Source of the DNA: Variovorax sp.
GTDB taxonomy: Bacteria > Pseudomonadota > Gammaproteobacteria > Burkholderiales > Burkholderiaceae_C
Direction: 5' to 3'
Length of the DNA stretch: 37,980 bases
NCBI GenBank assembly: GCA_017744935.1
Contig: JAGIAI010000118.1
Span: 1 to 37,980, forward strand
Shown here: piece by piece, positions 16,949-24,408 of the stretch
Position numbering within the stretch: position 1 is the first letter of the stretch
Layout: every line of letters starts with the position of its first letter
Made by a program: the position numbers and the translations under genes
Notes under the pieces: model-generated
What the model was told of the DNA's origin: nothing
What the model saw: the letters and a program-made list of their open reading frames with translations, nothing else
The model's database searches: none

Positions 16949-17975
16949 CCTTCGCCTCACCGGCATCAGCAAGCGCTTCGGCGCCGTGCAGGCGGTGGCC
17001 GATTTGCAGCTTGACGTGGCCAGCGGCGAGTTCTTCGTCCTGTTGGGCCCGAGCGGCGCTGGCAAGACCACGACCCTGCGTCTGGTCGCGGGGCTGGAAC
17101 AGCCCGATGCCGGTCATGTCTACATCGCCGGCCAGGATGTCAGCACGCTGGCACCGGCCCTGCGGGACGTGGCCTTCGTGTTCCAGCAGTACTCGCTCTA
17201 TCCACATCTGAGCGTCTACGACAACCTGGCCTTTCCGCTGCGCTCGCCGCTGCGCCCCACGCCGGAGGCGCAGATCCGCGCGAAGGTGACGGAAGTGGCA
17301 CGGCTGCTGCGCATCGAAGACAAGCTCAAGAATCCGGCAACGCGCCTCTCGGGTGGACAGATGCAGCGCGTGGCCATCGGCCGGGCACTGGTGCGCGACC
17401 CGCAGCTCTACCTGATGGACGAGCCCCTCTCCTCGCTCGATGCCAGGCTGCGCAACGACCTGCGGCTGGAGCTCAAACGCATCCAGCAGGACCTCGGCTC
17501 GACCATGCTCTACGTGACCCACGACCAGATCGAGGCCATGACCATGGCCACCCGCATCGGCGTGCTGGAGGGCGGCCGGCTGGTGCAGGTGGGCACGCCG
17601 CGCGAGATCTACGAAAACCCCACCACCAGCCAGGTCGCATCGCGGCTGGGCTCGCCGCGAATCAATCTGTTCGCACGCGCACTGGTACCGGCGGTAGCTG
17701 CCCCAGCCGAGGCGGTGACGGTGGGCGTTCGGGCGGAACACCTGCGCATCCACCGACGGTCTGACAACGACGCGCACCGCGCCGCCCGCGTGCGCCGCAT
17801 CGAACGCTTGAGCGACCTGCATCTTGTGCATGTGGCGCCAGAAGGCAGCGACCAGGAGTGGATCGTCTCCGCCCCTGGCAGCGAAAGCTTCGAGCCCGAC
17901 GACGCGGTGCGCGTCGAACTGCTGCAACCGCTCTGGTTCGACGGCGGCGGACGCCGTGTCGGCATGAGCGCCTGA
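16941..17975 (+). CDS. ABC importer ATPase 2
   Basis: This second MalK-type ATPase of the same importer is 344 residues. All nucleotide-binding motifs are canonical: Walker A GPSGAGKT, Q-loop FVFQQYSLYPH, signature LSGGQMQR, Walker B LYLMDEPLSSLD, switch VTHD. The C-terminal TOBE-like part (about 240-344) is shorter than in ATPase 1. The ATG at 16941 follows AGGGAG and overlaps the end of ATPase 1, which implies coupled translation and equal amounts. The two proteins differ throughout, so they most likely form a heterodimer, as in the glycerol importer GlpST of rhizobia. dhaL starts 21 bases downstream. Confidence 0.92.
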   Translation: MADLRLTGISKRFGAVQAVADLQLDVASGEFFVLLGPSGAGKTTTLRLVAGLEQPDAGHVYIAGQDVSTLAPALRDVAFVFQQYSLYPHLSVYDNLAFPLRSPLRPTPEAQIRAKVTEVARLLRIEDKLKNPATRLSGGQMQRVAIGRALVRDPQLYLMDEPLSSLDARLRNDLRLELKRIQQDLGSTMLYVTHDQIEAMTMATRIGVLEGGRLVQVGTPREIYENPTTSQVASRLGSPRINLFARALVPAVAAPAEAVTVGVRAEHLRIHRRSDNDAHRAARVRRIERLSDLHLVHVAPEGSDQEWIVSAPGSESFEPDDAVRVELLQPLWFDGGGRRVGMSA

Positions 17976-17996
17976 CCCAACACCCGGGAGATTCCC

Positions 17997-18629
17997 TTGA
18001 AACCGAACACCCCCGACCTGATCCGCCGCGCCACCCAGACGCTGATCGATCATGTGGACGAGCTCACCGCCCTCGATCAGGCGATCGGCGACGGTGACCA
18101 CGGGCTGAACATGCGGCGTGGCGCACTCGCCATCCAGGGCAAGCTCGACGAACTGGCCGGCCAGTCGCTCAACGAGGCGCTGCGCACGATGGGCATGACC
18201 TGCATGTCGACCATCGGCGGTTCCTCGGGGCCGGTGTTCGGGACCTTGCTGGTCACCCTCGGCAAGCAACTGCCCGACCCGCCGGATGCGGCGGGCCTGG
18301 CCCGCGCGCTCGACGCCGCCATCCAGGCGCTCACCCGCCTGGGCAAGGCACAGGTCGGCCAGAAGACATTGCTGGACGTGCTCGACCCGGTGCAGAGGCT
18401 TCTCGCCGGAGGCGGCGAGGGGCTCGCCGAGCGCGTGCGCGCCTGCGCTTTCGACGCAGCCGATGCGACTGCGGCGATGGACGCCATCAAGGGCCGCGCG
18501 TCATTCCTGGGCGACCGGGCACTGGGCCACGTGGACCCGGGTTCGCGTTCCACTGCATTGATCATCGGCGCGATCTGTGAAAGTCTTGATGCTCCCGCGA
18601 GCGCACGACCCTCTTCGCTCTCCGCCTGA
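17997..18629 (+). CDS. dhaL: Dihydroxyacetone kinase nucleotide-binding subunit DhaL
   Basis: This subunit binds the nucleotide and phosphorylates the ketose held by DhaK. The 210-residue protein shows the Mg-binding loop DQAIGDGDHG with Asp27, Asp32 and Asp34, the GGSSGPVFGT nucleotide-binding loop, and the C-terminal GRASFLGDRALGHVDPGS. The start is TTG 17997, behind CGGGAGATTCCC; no ATG or GTG nearby keeps the Mg loop at the right distance. No DhaM (PTS phosphodonor) gene is in the window. It could therefore be an ATP-dependent two-subunit kinase or rely on a DhaM elsewhere. Gene order is dhaL then dhaK, the reverse of many operons. Paralogues act on erythrulose or other tetroses, so the substrate is not certain. 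Confidence 0.93.
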   Translation: MKPNTPDLIRRATQTLIDHVDELTALDQAIGDGDHGLNMRRGALAIQGKLDELAGQSLNEALRTMGMTCMSTIGGSSGPVFGTLLVTLGKQLPDPPDAAGLARALDAAIQALTRLGKAQVGQKTLLDVLDPVQRLLAGGGEGLAERVRACAFDAADATAAMDAIKGRASFLGDRALGHVDPGSRSTALIIGAICESLDAPASARPSSLSA

Positions 18630-18661
18630 ATGAAGCCCACTCTTTCCGAAGGCCCAGCATC

Positions 18662-19651
18662 ATGAAGAAGCTCATCAACGACGTCGAAACCATGCTGTCC
18701 GAATCGCTGGACGGCTTTGCGGCGGCGCACGCCGATATCGTGACTCTGGGTGAGGCCGGTCAGTTCGTGCGTCGACGCACTCCCAAGCCCGGCAAGGTGG
18801 CGTTGGTCTCCGGCGGAGGCTCGGGTCACGAACCGCTGCACACCGGCTTCGTCGGCCACGGGATGCTGGACGCGGCGTGCCCGGGCCAGATCTTCACCTC
18901 GCCCACGCCGGACCAGATGCTGGCAGCGGCGCAAGCAGTGAACACCGGTGAGGGTGTGCTGTTCATCGTCAAGAACTACTCCGGCGACATGATGAACTTC
19001 CAGATGGCGGCGGAGATGGTCGACTGCGACAACGAGACCGTGGTGGTCAATGACGACGTGGCGGTGGAAAACTCCACCTACACCACCGGCCGTCGGGGCG
19101 TGGCCGGCACGCTGGTGGTTGAAAAGATCATCGGCGCCGCGGCCGAACGCGGCGATCCGCTGCGGAAGCTCAAGCAACTGGGCGACGCGGTGAACAAGGC
19201 GACCGCCTCGATGGGTGTCGCGCTCACCTCGTGCACCGTTCCGGCAGCAGGCAAGCCCACCTTCCAGATCGGCGCAGACGAGATGGAGATGGGCGTCGGC
19301 ATCCACGGCGAGCCCGGCCGGCGTCGCATCAAGCTGGCCAGCGCCGACGACATCGCGCAAGAGCTGACTGGCTCCATCCTCAAGGACCTGTCCCTCAAGG
19401 CCGGGCAGGAAGTGCTGCTGCTCGTGAACGGCTTCGGCGGCACGCCCATGCTGGAGCTCTACCTCATGGTCAACGCGGTGCACAAGGTGCTCGCCGGCCA
19501 CCAGGTGAAGGTGGCGCGGCACCTCACGGGCTCCTATGTCACGTCGCTGGAAATGGCGGGCTGCTCGGTGACGGTGAGTGCGCTTGACGCCGCGCAGTTC
19601 GCCCTCTGGGATGCGCCCGTGCATACCGCCGCTTTGCGCTGGGGCATGTAG
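18662..19651 (+). CDS. dhaK: Dihydroxyacetone kinase substrate-binding subunit DhaK
   Basis: DhaK binds the ketose covalently through a hemiaminal on histidine. The 329-residue protein matches single-domain DhaK length. The key residues are present: His56 in GGGSGHEPLH, Asp109 in KNYSGDMMNF and the covalent His215 in MGVGIHGEPG. It starts at ATG 18662, 32 bases after dhaL, with GAAGG upstream. It ends in DAPVHTAALRWGM. It is the last gene of the transporter operon; a hairpin follows. It should form DhaKL with the preceding gene and trap the imported substrate as a phosphate. Dihydroxyacetone is the default substrate; L- or D-erythrulose is a serious alternative because transporter-linked homologues use tetroses. 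Confidence 0.94.
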   Translation: MKKLINDVETMLSESLDGFAAAHADIVTLGEAGQFVRRRTPKPGKVALVSGGGSGHEPLHTGFVGHGMLDAACPGQIFTSPTPDQMLAAAQAVNTGEGVLFIVKNYSGDMMNFQMAAEMVDCDNETVVVNDDVAVENSTYTTGRRGVAGTLVVEKIIGAAAERGDPLRKLKQLGDAVNKATASMGVALTSCTVPAAGKPTFQIGADEMEMGVGIHGEPGRRRIKLASADDIAQELTGSILKDLSLKAGQEVLLLVNGFGGTPMLELYLMVNAVHKVLAGHQVKVARHLTGSYVTSLEMAGCSVTVSALDAAQFALWDAPVHTAALRWGM

Positions 19652-19668
19652 AAGGCGAAGCAGAGTCC

Positions 19669-19689
19669 GGCAACCGAGATGCGGTTGCC
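19669..19689 (+). terminator. Possible terminator hairpin after dhaK
   Basis: A perfect 8-bp stem (GGCAACCG / CGGTTGCC) with a five-base loop begins 18 bases after the dhaK stop. Only TTG follows, not a proper T-run, so termination may be weak or the hairpin may only protect the 3' end. Confidence 0.5.
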
Positions 19690-19767
19690 TTGATCCAGAT
19701 CGAAGAACGCGCCATCAGTCCGGCCTAGAGTGTCCCCAGGGTCCCAGCAGACTCCGGAGGTTCCACG

Positions 19768-20352
19768 ATGACCAGCCAGATCGCGCAATGGCATGCCGAG
19801 CACGGCAATTTCTCTCTGCTTCTCAGCATTCTTGAAGAACAGGTCGCCAGGTTTCGCGACGGCGAGAGACCGGACTACCACCTGATGCTCGAAATCGTCT
19901 CCTACCTGCGAGAGTTTGGAGATTGCTATCACCACCCGCGCGAGGACGCGGCTTTCGACATCCTCGTGGCGCGTGATCCGCAGTTGCGACTGCCGATCAA
20001 CCGTCTGCTTCAGGAGCATCGCGTCATTGCGGTGGCCGGTGAAGAACTCGTCGCGCGCCTGAACCAGGTCATCAGCGATGCCTATGTGCTTCGTGCGACG
20101 GTGGAGGCAGCCGCGGCGCTCTACCTCGCCTACTACAGGCACCACATCGCCATCGAGGAAAGGCAGATTCTTCCGCGGGCGAGGCTTCTGTTGAACGCGC
20201 AGGACTGGGACGTGGTGGCCCGGGCCGCACCATCGTGTCCGGATCCTGTGTTCGGAAAATCGCCGACCGCGGCCTACTCGAGACTGACCAGGCTGATCGC
20301 AGCGCGAGCTTCACCAGACTTCGAACGCGCGGAGGAGAGCGCCAAGGGCTGA
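19768..20352 (+). CDS. Hemerythrin-like HHE domain protein
   Basis: This cytoplasmic protein of 194 residues has a four-helix hemerythrin-like domain over about residues 5-140. Candidate iron ligands are His12 in WHAEHG, His55 or His56 and Glu59 in CYHHPRED, His84 in LLQEHR, and His125 or His126 with Glu130 in YYRHHIAIEE. Proteins of this kind bind di-iron and may sense or buffer oxygen, NO or redox stress. The last ~45 residues are outside the domain and look unstructured. The ATG at 19768 follows CGGAGGTTCCACG. It lies 62 bases before a nitronate monooxygenase gene on the same strand. A functional link between the two is possible but not shown. Confidence 0.85.
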   Translation: MTSQIAQWHAEHGNFSLLLSILEEQVARFRDGERPDYHLMLEIVSYLREFGDCYHHPREDAAFDILVARDPQLRLPINRLLQEHRVIAVAGEELVARLNQVISDAYVLRATVEAAAALYLAYYRHHIAIEERQILPRARLLLNAQDWDVVARAAPSCPDPVFGKSPTAAYSRLTRLIAARASPDFERAEESAKG

Positions 20353-20414
20353 CCGCTGGAGCACGAACGGGAAGACAATGAGCGCCGCCGGATCCACTCG
20401 ATCGGAGGAATCCC

Positions 20415-21389
20415 ATGTCGATCCAGACTGCGCTCACGAAGCGACTCGGCATCCGCCACCCCGTTCTGCTGGCGCCGATGGATGTCGTTGCCGACGCCTC
20501 GCTCGCCTCGGCCGTCAGTGGGGCCGGCGGCCTCGGGATCCTGGGCGGCGGCTACGGCGATGCCGCGTGGCTGGAGCGCGAGATCGCGCGAATCAAGGAA
20601 ACGCAGGTGCGGTTCGGCATCGGCTTCATCACCTGGAGCCTGGCGAAGCAGCCGCGCCTGCTCGATCTCGCGCTGGAGAGCGGGCCCGCGGCGGTCATGC
20701 TGTCCTTCGGTGATGCGGCGCCTTTCGCCGAACCGATCAAGCGCTCGGGCGCAGCGCTGATCTGCCAGGTGCAGACGATCGACATGGCGCGTGAGGCGGC
20801 ATCCGTGGGTGCGGACATCCTGGTGGCACAAGGCACCGAGGCCGGCGGGCACGGCGCCACGCGCTCGACCTTGACGCTGGTGCCGGAGCTCATCGATGCC
20901 ATCGGGCCGGACGTGCCTGTGGTTGCCGCAGGTGGCATCGCGGATGGGCGAGGGCTGGCCGCGGCGTTGATGCTCGGCGCGTCGGGTGTGCTGATGGGCA
21001 CGCGCTTCTACGCCACGAAAGAGGCGGCCATTGCCGCCGAAGCCAAAGCCCGCGTCCAGCGCGCGGCCGGTGACGAGACTGCGCGGGGCGTGGTCTTCGA
21101 CATCGCGCGAAAGCGGGTGTGGCCCCCGCCGTTCACGGGGCGCTGCCTGCGCAACGAGTTTCTCGAGCGGTGGAGCGGACGCGAACTCGAGCTCGTGCGC
21201 CGCGCCGAACAGGAGCACGCCGGCTACCTCGCGGCCCGAGAGGCGGGCAACTTCGACATCGCCGCCGTGATCGCCGGCGAGGCCGTGGGGCTCGTGCGCG
21301 ACATTCCCTCGGCTCGCGAAGTGGTTGCGCGCGTCAGCCAGGAAGCCGAGGCGCTGCTCAAGGGCGCGACGCAGCGGCTCTCGGAGTGA
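20415..21389 (+). CDS. Nitronate monooxygenase family (2-nitropropane dioxygenase-like) FMN enzyme
   Basis: This FMN-dependent TIM-barrel enzyme would oxidise alkyl nitronates such as propionate 3-nitronate to aldehyde and nitrite. The 324-residue length is normal. Features visible are the N-terminal RHPVLLAPM, the GGLGILGGGYG phosphate-binding region, the central AQGTEAGGHG with the catalytic-type His, and a PVVAAGGIADGRGLAAALMLGA FMN phosphate loop (here over about 170-195), followed by GVLMGTRF. The ATG at 20415 follows TCGGAGGAATCCC. Some family members act instead on other flavin-dependent reactions, so the substrate is inferred from family only. It ends 21 bases from the convergent Lrp gene. 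Confidence 0.88.
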   Translation: MSIQTALTKRLGIRHPVLLAPMDVVADASLASAVSGAGGLGILGGGYGDAAWLEREIARIKETQVRFGIGFITWSLAKQPRLLDLALESGPAAVMLSFGDAAPFAEPIKRSGAALICQVQTIDMAREAASVGADILVAQGTEAGGHGATRSTLTLVPELIDAIGPDVPVVAAGGIADGRGLAAALMLGASGVLMGTRFYATKEAAIAAEAKARVQRAAGDETARGVVFDIARKRVWPPPFTGRCLRNEFLERWSGRELELVRRAEQEHAGYLAAREAGNFDIAAVIAGEAVGLVRDIPSAREVVARVSQEAEALLKGATQRLSE

Positions 21390-21410
21390 CCCCGGACAGG
21401 CACTCCGCCC

Positions 21411-21923
21411 TCACTCGATCGGCACGCTGGCCTCTTTCAGCACCCGCAGCACGAAGTGCGACTTGCTGTGTCGGATGCCCGGAATCTTGTAGAGCTTCTC
21501 GCGCAGCAGCCGCTCGTAGTCGCGCGTGTCGCGCACCGCGATGCGGATGTAGTAGTCGTAGTCGCCCGAGACCAGATAGGCCTCCAGGACCTCGGGGATG
21601 GTCGCGAGCACCCGACCGAACTCGTAGAGCGTTTCGTCGGTGTGGCTTTCGAGCGTGAGGTGCACGATCACCGAGTCGCGGTAGCCGAGGCTCGCAGGGT
21701 CCACGTCGACCGTGTAGCGCCGGATGACGCCTTCGGCTTCGAGGCGCTTGATGCGGCTCCAGCAACTGGTGGCCGAGAGCCCGACCTCCGAGCCGATGTC
21801 CTGCAGCGAACGGCGCGAGTCCTGCAGCAGGATGCGCAGGATGGCCATGTCGATCCTGTCAAAAAGTTCTTCGTCCGATCTCTGATTTTTCCTTTGAATC
21901 TTCAAGGAAATCTCCTTATTCAT
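21411..21923 (-). CDS. Lrp/AsnC-family regulator
   Basis: This is an amino-acid-responsive regulator of 170 residues, with an N-terminal winged helix-turn-helix (LFDRIDMAILRILLQDSR, then SLQDIGSEVGLSATSCWSRIKRLE) and a C-terminal RAM/AsnC sensing domain with SGDYDYYIRIAVRD. An unusual N-terminal extension, MNKEISLKIQRKNQRSDEE, is rich in Lys and Arg; a later start is not available before the helix-turn-helix begins. The ATG at 21923 has AAGGAGA upstream. It is divergent from the acetolactate synthase gene with only 46 bases between starts, so it very likely controls that gene and itself, perhaps in response to a branched-chain amino acid. Confidence 0.92.
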   Translation of the reverse strand: MNKEISLKIQRKNQRSDEELFDRIDMAILRILLQDSRRSLQDIGSEVGLSATSCWSRIKRLEAEGVIRRYTVDVDPASLGYRDSVIVHLTLESHTDETLYEFGRVLATIPEVLEAYLVSGDYDYYIRIAVRDTRDYERLLREKLYKIPGIRHSKSHFVLRVLKEASVPIE

Positions 21924-21969
21924 CGAATTTCCGAAGCACATTCTGCGGCAAAGCCAGAAGAATCGTGGC

Positions 21970-23775
21970 ATGGAAATCACCACCAAAAACCCCGCTCCGC
22001 CCGACAGCCAGCAACCGCCCGCAACCCTTCGCAGCGGCGCCCAACTGCTGCTCGACACGCTGGTCGCATGCGGCATCGACACCCTGTTCGGCTACCCCGG
22101 CGGCGCGGCCCTGCCGCTGTATGACGCTCTGCATGGAGAGCCCCGGTTGCGCCATATCCTGGTCCGCCACGAGCAGGCGGCCGTGCATGCCGCCGAAGGC
22201 TATGCGCGCACCACCGGCAAGGTCGGCGTGGTGCTGGTGACCTCCGGCCCCGGCGTCAGCAACACCGTCACCGGCTTGCTCGATGCGATGAGCGACTCCG
22301 TGCCGGTGCTGGTCATCAGCGGGCAGGTTGCGACAAGCGTGATCGGCACCAATGCCTTTCAGGAGAGCGATGCGCTTGGCATGTCGCGTCCCGTGACCAA
22401 GTGGAGCTTTCAGGCACGCAATCCCGGGCAGATCCCCGGGGCCGTGCGCCAGGCACTTGCTATCGCCAAGAGCGGTCGGCCGGGTCCGGTGCTGCTTGAT
22501 GTGCCCAAGGATGTTCAGCTGGCCCATGGCGACGGCGTGCGAACCGCCGACGCGACGCGCGCACGTGTGAGGCCGGCGCATCCGGCCGCGCACCGAGGCA
22601 GCCTGCAGCGCGCGGCCGACCTCATCTCCACCGCGCGCCGGCCGGTGTTCTATGGGGGCGGCGGGCTCGTGAACTCAGGCCCCGATGCGTGCGCTGCCTT
22701 CACGCGACTGGTGTGCGCCACCGGCGCGCCTTGCACGCTCACGCTGATGGGGCTCGGTGCATTCCCCGCTTCCGATCCGCAGTGGCTCGGCATGCTCGGC
22801 ATGCACGGCACGCTCGAAGCGAACCTCGCGATGCATGAGGCCGATCTGGTCGTCAACATCGGCGCGCGCTTCGACGACCGGGTCACCGGGAGGCTCGACG
22901 CGTTCTGTCCGCATGCGCGGAAGATCCATGTCGACATCGACCCGAGCAGCATCCACAGGACGGTGCGATCCGACGTGCCGATCGTGGGCGATTGCGGTGA
23001 GGTGCTGCACGGTCTGCTGGACCTGCCCGAGCTGCAAGGCCTCGCGCCCGAACGGCTCGCGCCATGGTGGCAGCGCATCGCGCGCTGGCGCGAAGAGCGC
23101 TGCCTGGACTTCGCCCTGCGACCTGACGAGATCGTGCCGCAGCAACTCATGGCCGCGCTGCAGTCGCAGCTGAAGGGTCGCGATGCGATCGTCTCCACCG
23201 ACGTCGGGCAGCATCAGATGTGGGCCGCGCAATACCTGCAATTCGATCGGCCCGCGCGCTGGCTGACCTCCGGCGGCGCGGGCACCATGGGTTACGGACT
23301 ACCGGCAGCGATCGGCGCGCAGGTGGCGCATCCCGATGCGCTCGTCGTCTGCGTGAGCGGCGATGCGTCCGTGCTGATGAACATCCAGGAGCTCTCGACC
23401 GCAGTGCAGCACCGCACGCCCGTGAAGCTCGTGCTGAGCAACAACGGCTACATGGGCATGGTGCGCCAGTGGCAGGAGCTGAACCACGGCAACCGGCTGT
23501 CGCACAGTTGGAACGCGGCGCTGCCGGACTTCGTGGCGCTGGCGAAGGCGTTCGGGTGGGGTGCGCGCCGCGTCGCCGACCCGCGTGAGCTGGACGACGC
23601 GCTCGCCGAATGCCTGGCCTTCGACGGCCCGTTCTTCCTCGACGTGCAGGTGGCGCCGCAGGAGAACTGCTTTCCGATGATTCCGGCGGGTGCGGGGCAT
23701 CACGAGGTGATGTTGTCCAAGGATCGCTGGCACCAGGAAAAGGAGCCGTCACCAGGGATGCCAGCGGTCGCCTGA
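21970..23775 (+). CDS. ilvB: Acetolactate synthase large-subunit-like ThDP enzyme
   Basis: This ThDP- and FAD-binding enzyme would condense two pyruvates to acetolactate, the first step to valine and leucine. The 601-residue protein has the three usual domains: the pyrimidine-binding part with FGYPGGAALP and the catalytic Glu in VRHEQAAVHAAEGYAR, a central FAD-type domain, and the ThDP pyrophosphate motif GDASVLMNIQELSTAVQH followed by NNGYMGMVRQWQ. The ATG at 21970 is the first in frame; the ribosome binding site (AGAAG) is weak. No regulatory small subunit (ilvN/ilvH) follows. It may therefore be a stand-alone, feedback-insensitive paralogue under the divergent Lrp regulator. Other ThDP carboligases of the same fold remain possible. 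Confidence 0.88.
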   Translation: MEITTKNPAPPDSQQPPATLRSGAQLLLDTLVACGIDTLFGYPGGAALPLYDALHGEPRLRHILVRHEQAAVHAAEGYARTTGKVGVVLVTSGPGVSNTVTGLLDAMSDSVPVLVISGQVATSVIGTNAFQESDALGMSRPVTKWSFQARNPGQIPGAVRQALAIAKSGRPGPVLLDVPKDVQLAHGDGVRTADATRARVRPAHPAAHRGSLQRAADLISTARRPVFYGGGGLVNSGPDACAAFTRLVCATGAPCTLTLMGLGAFPASDPQWLGMLGMHGTLEANLAMHEADLVVNIGARFDDRVTGRLDAFCPHARKIHVDIDPSSIHRTVRSDVPIVGDCGEVLHGLLDLPELQGLAPERLAPWWQRIARWREERCLDFALRPDEIVPQQLMAALQSQLKGRDAIVSTDVGQHQMWAAQYLQFDRPARWLTSGGAGTMGYGLPAAIGAQVAHPDALVVCVSGDASVLMNIQELSTAVQHRTPVKLVLSNNGYMGMVRQWQELNHGNRLSHSWNAALPDFVALAKAFGWGARRVADPRELDDALAECLAFDGPFFLDVQVAPQENCFPMIPAGAGHHEVMLSKDRWHQEKEPSPGMPAVA

Positions 23776-23866
23776 GCGGACAGGCGGTCTGGCGTTGTTG
23801 TTGTCTTTGGTACTACATTTTGAGCACGTCCAGCTTCCTCAGCTTCCGATACTTTTAGGGGGTGCC

Positions 23867-24133
23867 ATGAGAATTCAGTCGAGCTCGCGTTCCCCGCAGA
23901 CGGAGCGCGTTCAGTTCAACAAGCAGTCAGCAGACATCAGGGACCGGTACGACTGGACGCTCAGCTATCTGGAGCAGGAATATCCGGTCATCGACCCTGA
24001 TTCGAGCGAATACGACGAGGAGTTGATGTTCGAGGTGTATCGCCGGCTGAAGGCGCTCGTGAGGACCGGCCTACCCCCCGCGCGCGCCTTGGAGATGGCG
24101 GCTTCCGGAGTGCTTCGGCCGTACTCGCACTGA
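23867..24133 (+). CDS. Hypothetical 88-residue cytoplasmic protein
   Basis: I do not recognise this protein. It has no signal peptide or membrane segment. The N-terminal 20 residues are polar (Ser, Arg, Gln). A middle part is acidic and aromatic (DRYDWTLSYLEQEYPVIDP, DSSEYDEELMFEVYRRLKAL) and probably helical, and the end reads TGLPPARALEMAASGVLRPYSH. The ATG at 23867 follows TTAGGGGGTGCC, a plausible ribosome binding site. The frame stays open 72 bases further upstream, but that part is hydrophobic and unlike the rest. It stands alone, 91 bases after the acetolactate synthase gene and 86 bases before a 31-codon gene with its own promoter. Confidence 0.65.
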   Translation: MRIQSSSRSPQTERVQFNKQSADIRDRYDWTLSYLEQEYPVIDPDSSEYDEELMFEVYRRLKALVRTGLPPARALEMAASGVLRPYSH

Positions 24134-24154
24134 TCCCGGTCGCCGACGGTAATT

Positions 24155-24193
24155 AGGGTAAACCCTCGTTGCTAAGGGTTTACCCTGTACAAT
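24155..24193 (+). promoter_or_regulatory. Paired GGGTAAACCC operator and -10 box
   Basis: AGGGTAAACCCT at 24155-24166 and its reverse complement AGGGTTTACCCT at 24175-24186 form a 12-bp inverted repeat. Each half is itself nearly palindromic, and their centres are exactly 20 bp apart, two helical turns. TACAAT at 24188-24193 is a good -10 box directly after the second arm; no good -35 box is found at 15-19 bp. This suggests a regulator that binds cooperatively and controls the 31-codon gene behind it. Confidence 0.7.
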
Positions 24194-24219
24194 GGACCCC
24201 TAACCGAAGGAAAGTCCAA

Positions 24220-24315
24220 ATGATCACCACCATCCTCTGCCTCGTCGCTGTTTTCGGAGTCTGCGCTTTCGGCCTTGCCAAGCTCGGTATCAAGGAAGCC
24301 CAAGAGCGCCTCTAA
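24220..24315 (+). CDS. 31-residue single-helix membrane protein
   Basis: The short frame encodes MITTILCLVAVFGVCAFGLA followed by KLGIKEAQERL: one hydrophobic helix with two cysteines and a short charged amphipathic tail. An excellent ribosome binding site (GAAGGAAA) lies seven bases before the ATG, and a promoter-like region with a paired operator is just upstream. A strong hairpin terminator follows within 50 bases. Together these make a complete small transcription unit. I do not recognise the family. It could be a small membrane regulator, a leader peptide, or a toxin-like peptide; nothing in the sequence decides between them. Confidence 0.65.
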   Translation: MITTILCLVAVFGVCAFGLAKLGIKEAQERL

Positions 24316-24361
24316 GCCGTCCGCCGCAACCCTGCGGCCACGCACTCCCCGATCCCCGCAA

Positions 24362-24387
24362 AACCGCCCTCTGCCCAGAGGGCGGTT
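24362..24387. terminator. Bidirectional terminator
   Basis: A perfect 12-bp stem (AACCGCCCTCTG / CAGAGGGCGGTT) with a two-base loop lies between the 31-codon gene (plus strand) and the DAHP synthase gene (minus strand). T-rich bases flank it on both strands (TTCCATTT on plus, TTTTGC on minus), so it can terminate both transcripts. Confidence 0.85.
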
Positions 24388-24408
24388 CCATTTCCGACAC
24401 GCAACCGG

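Noticed and set aside
17997..19651. DhaL/DhaK as a PTS system
   Set aside because: No DhaM, HPr or EI gene is present in the window, so PTS dependence cannot be claimed; ATP-dependent action is equally possible.
24155..24186. Resemblance of TTAGGG/GGGTAAACCC to telomeric or plasmid-iteron repeats
   Set aside because: There are only two copies, in inverted orientation next to a -10 box; no tandem array, rep gene or DnaA boxes are present, so an operator is the better reading.
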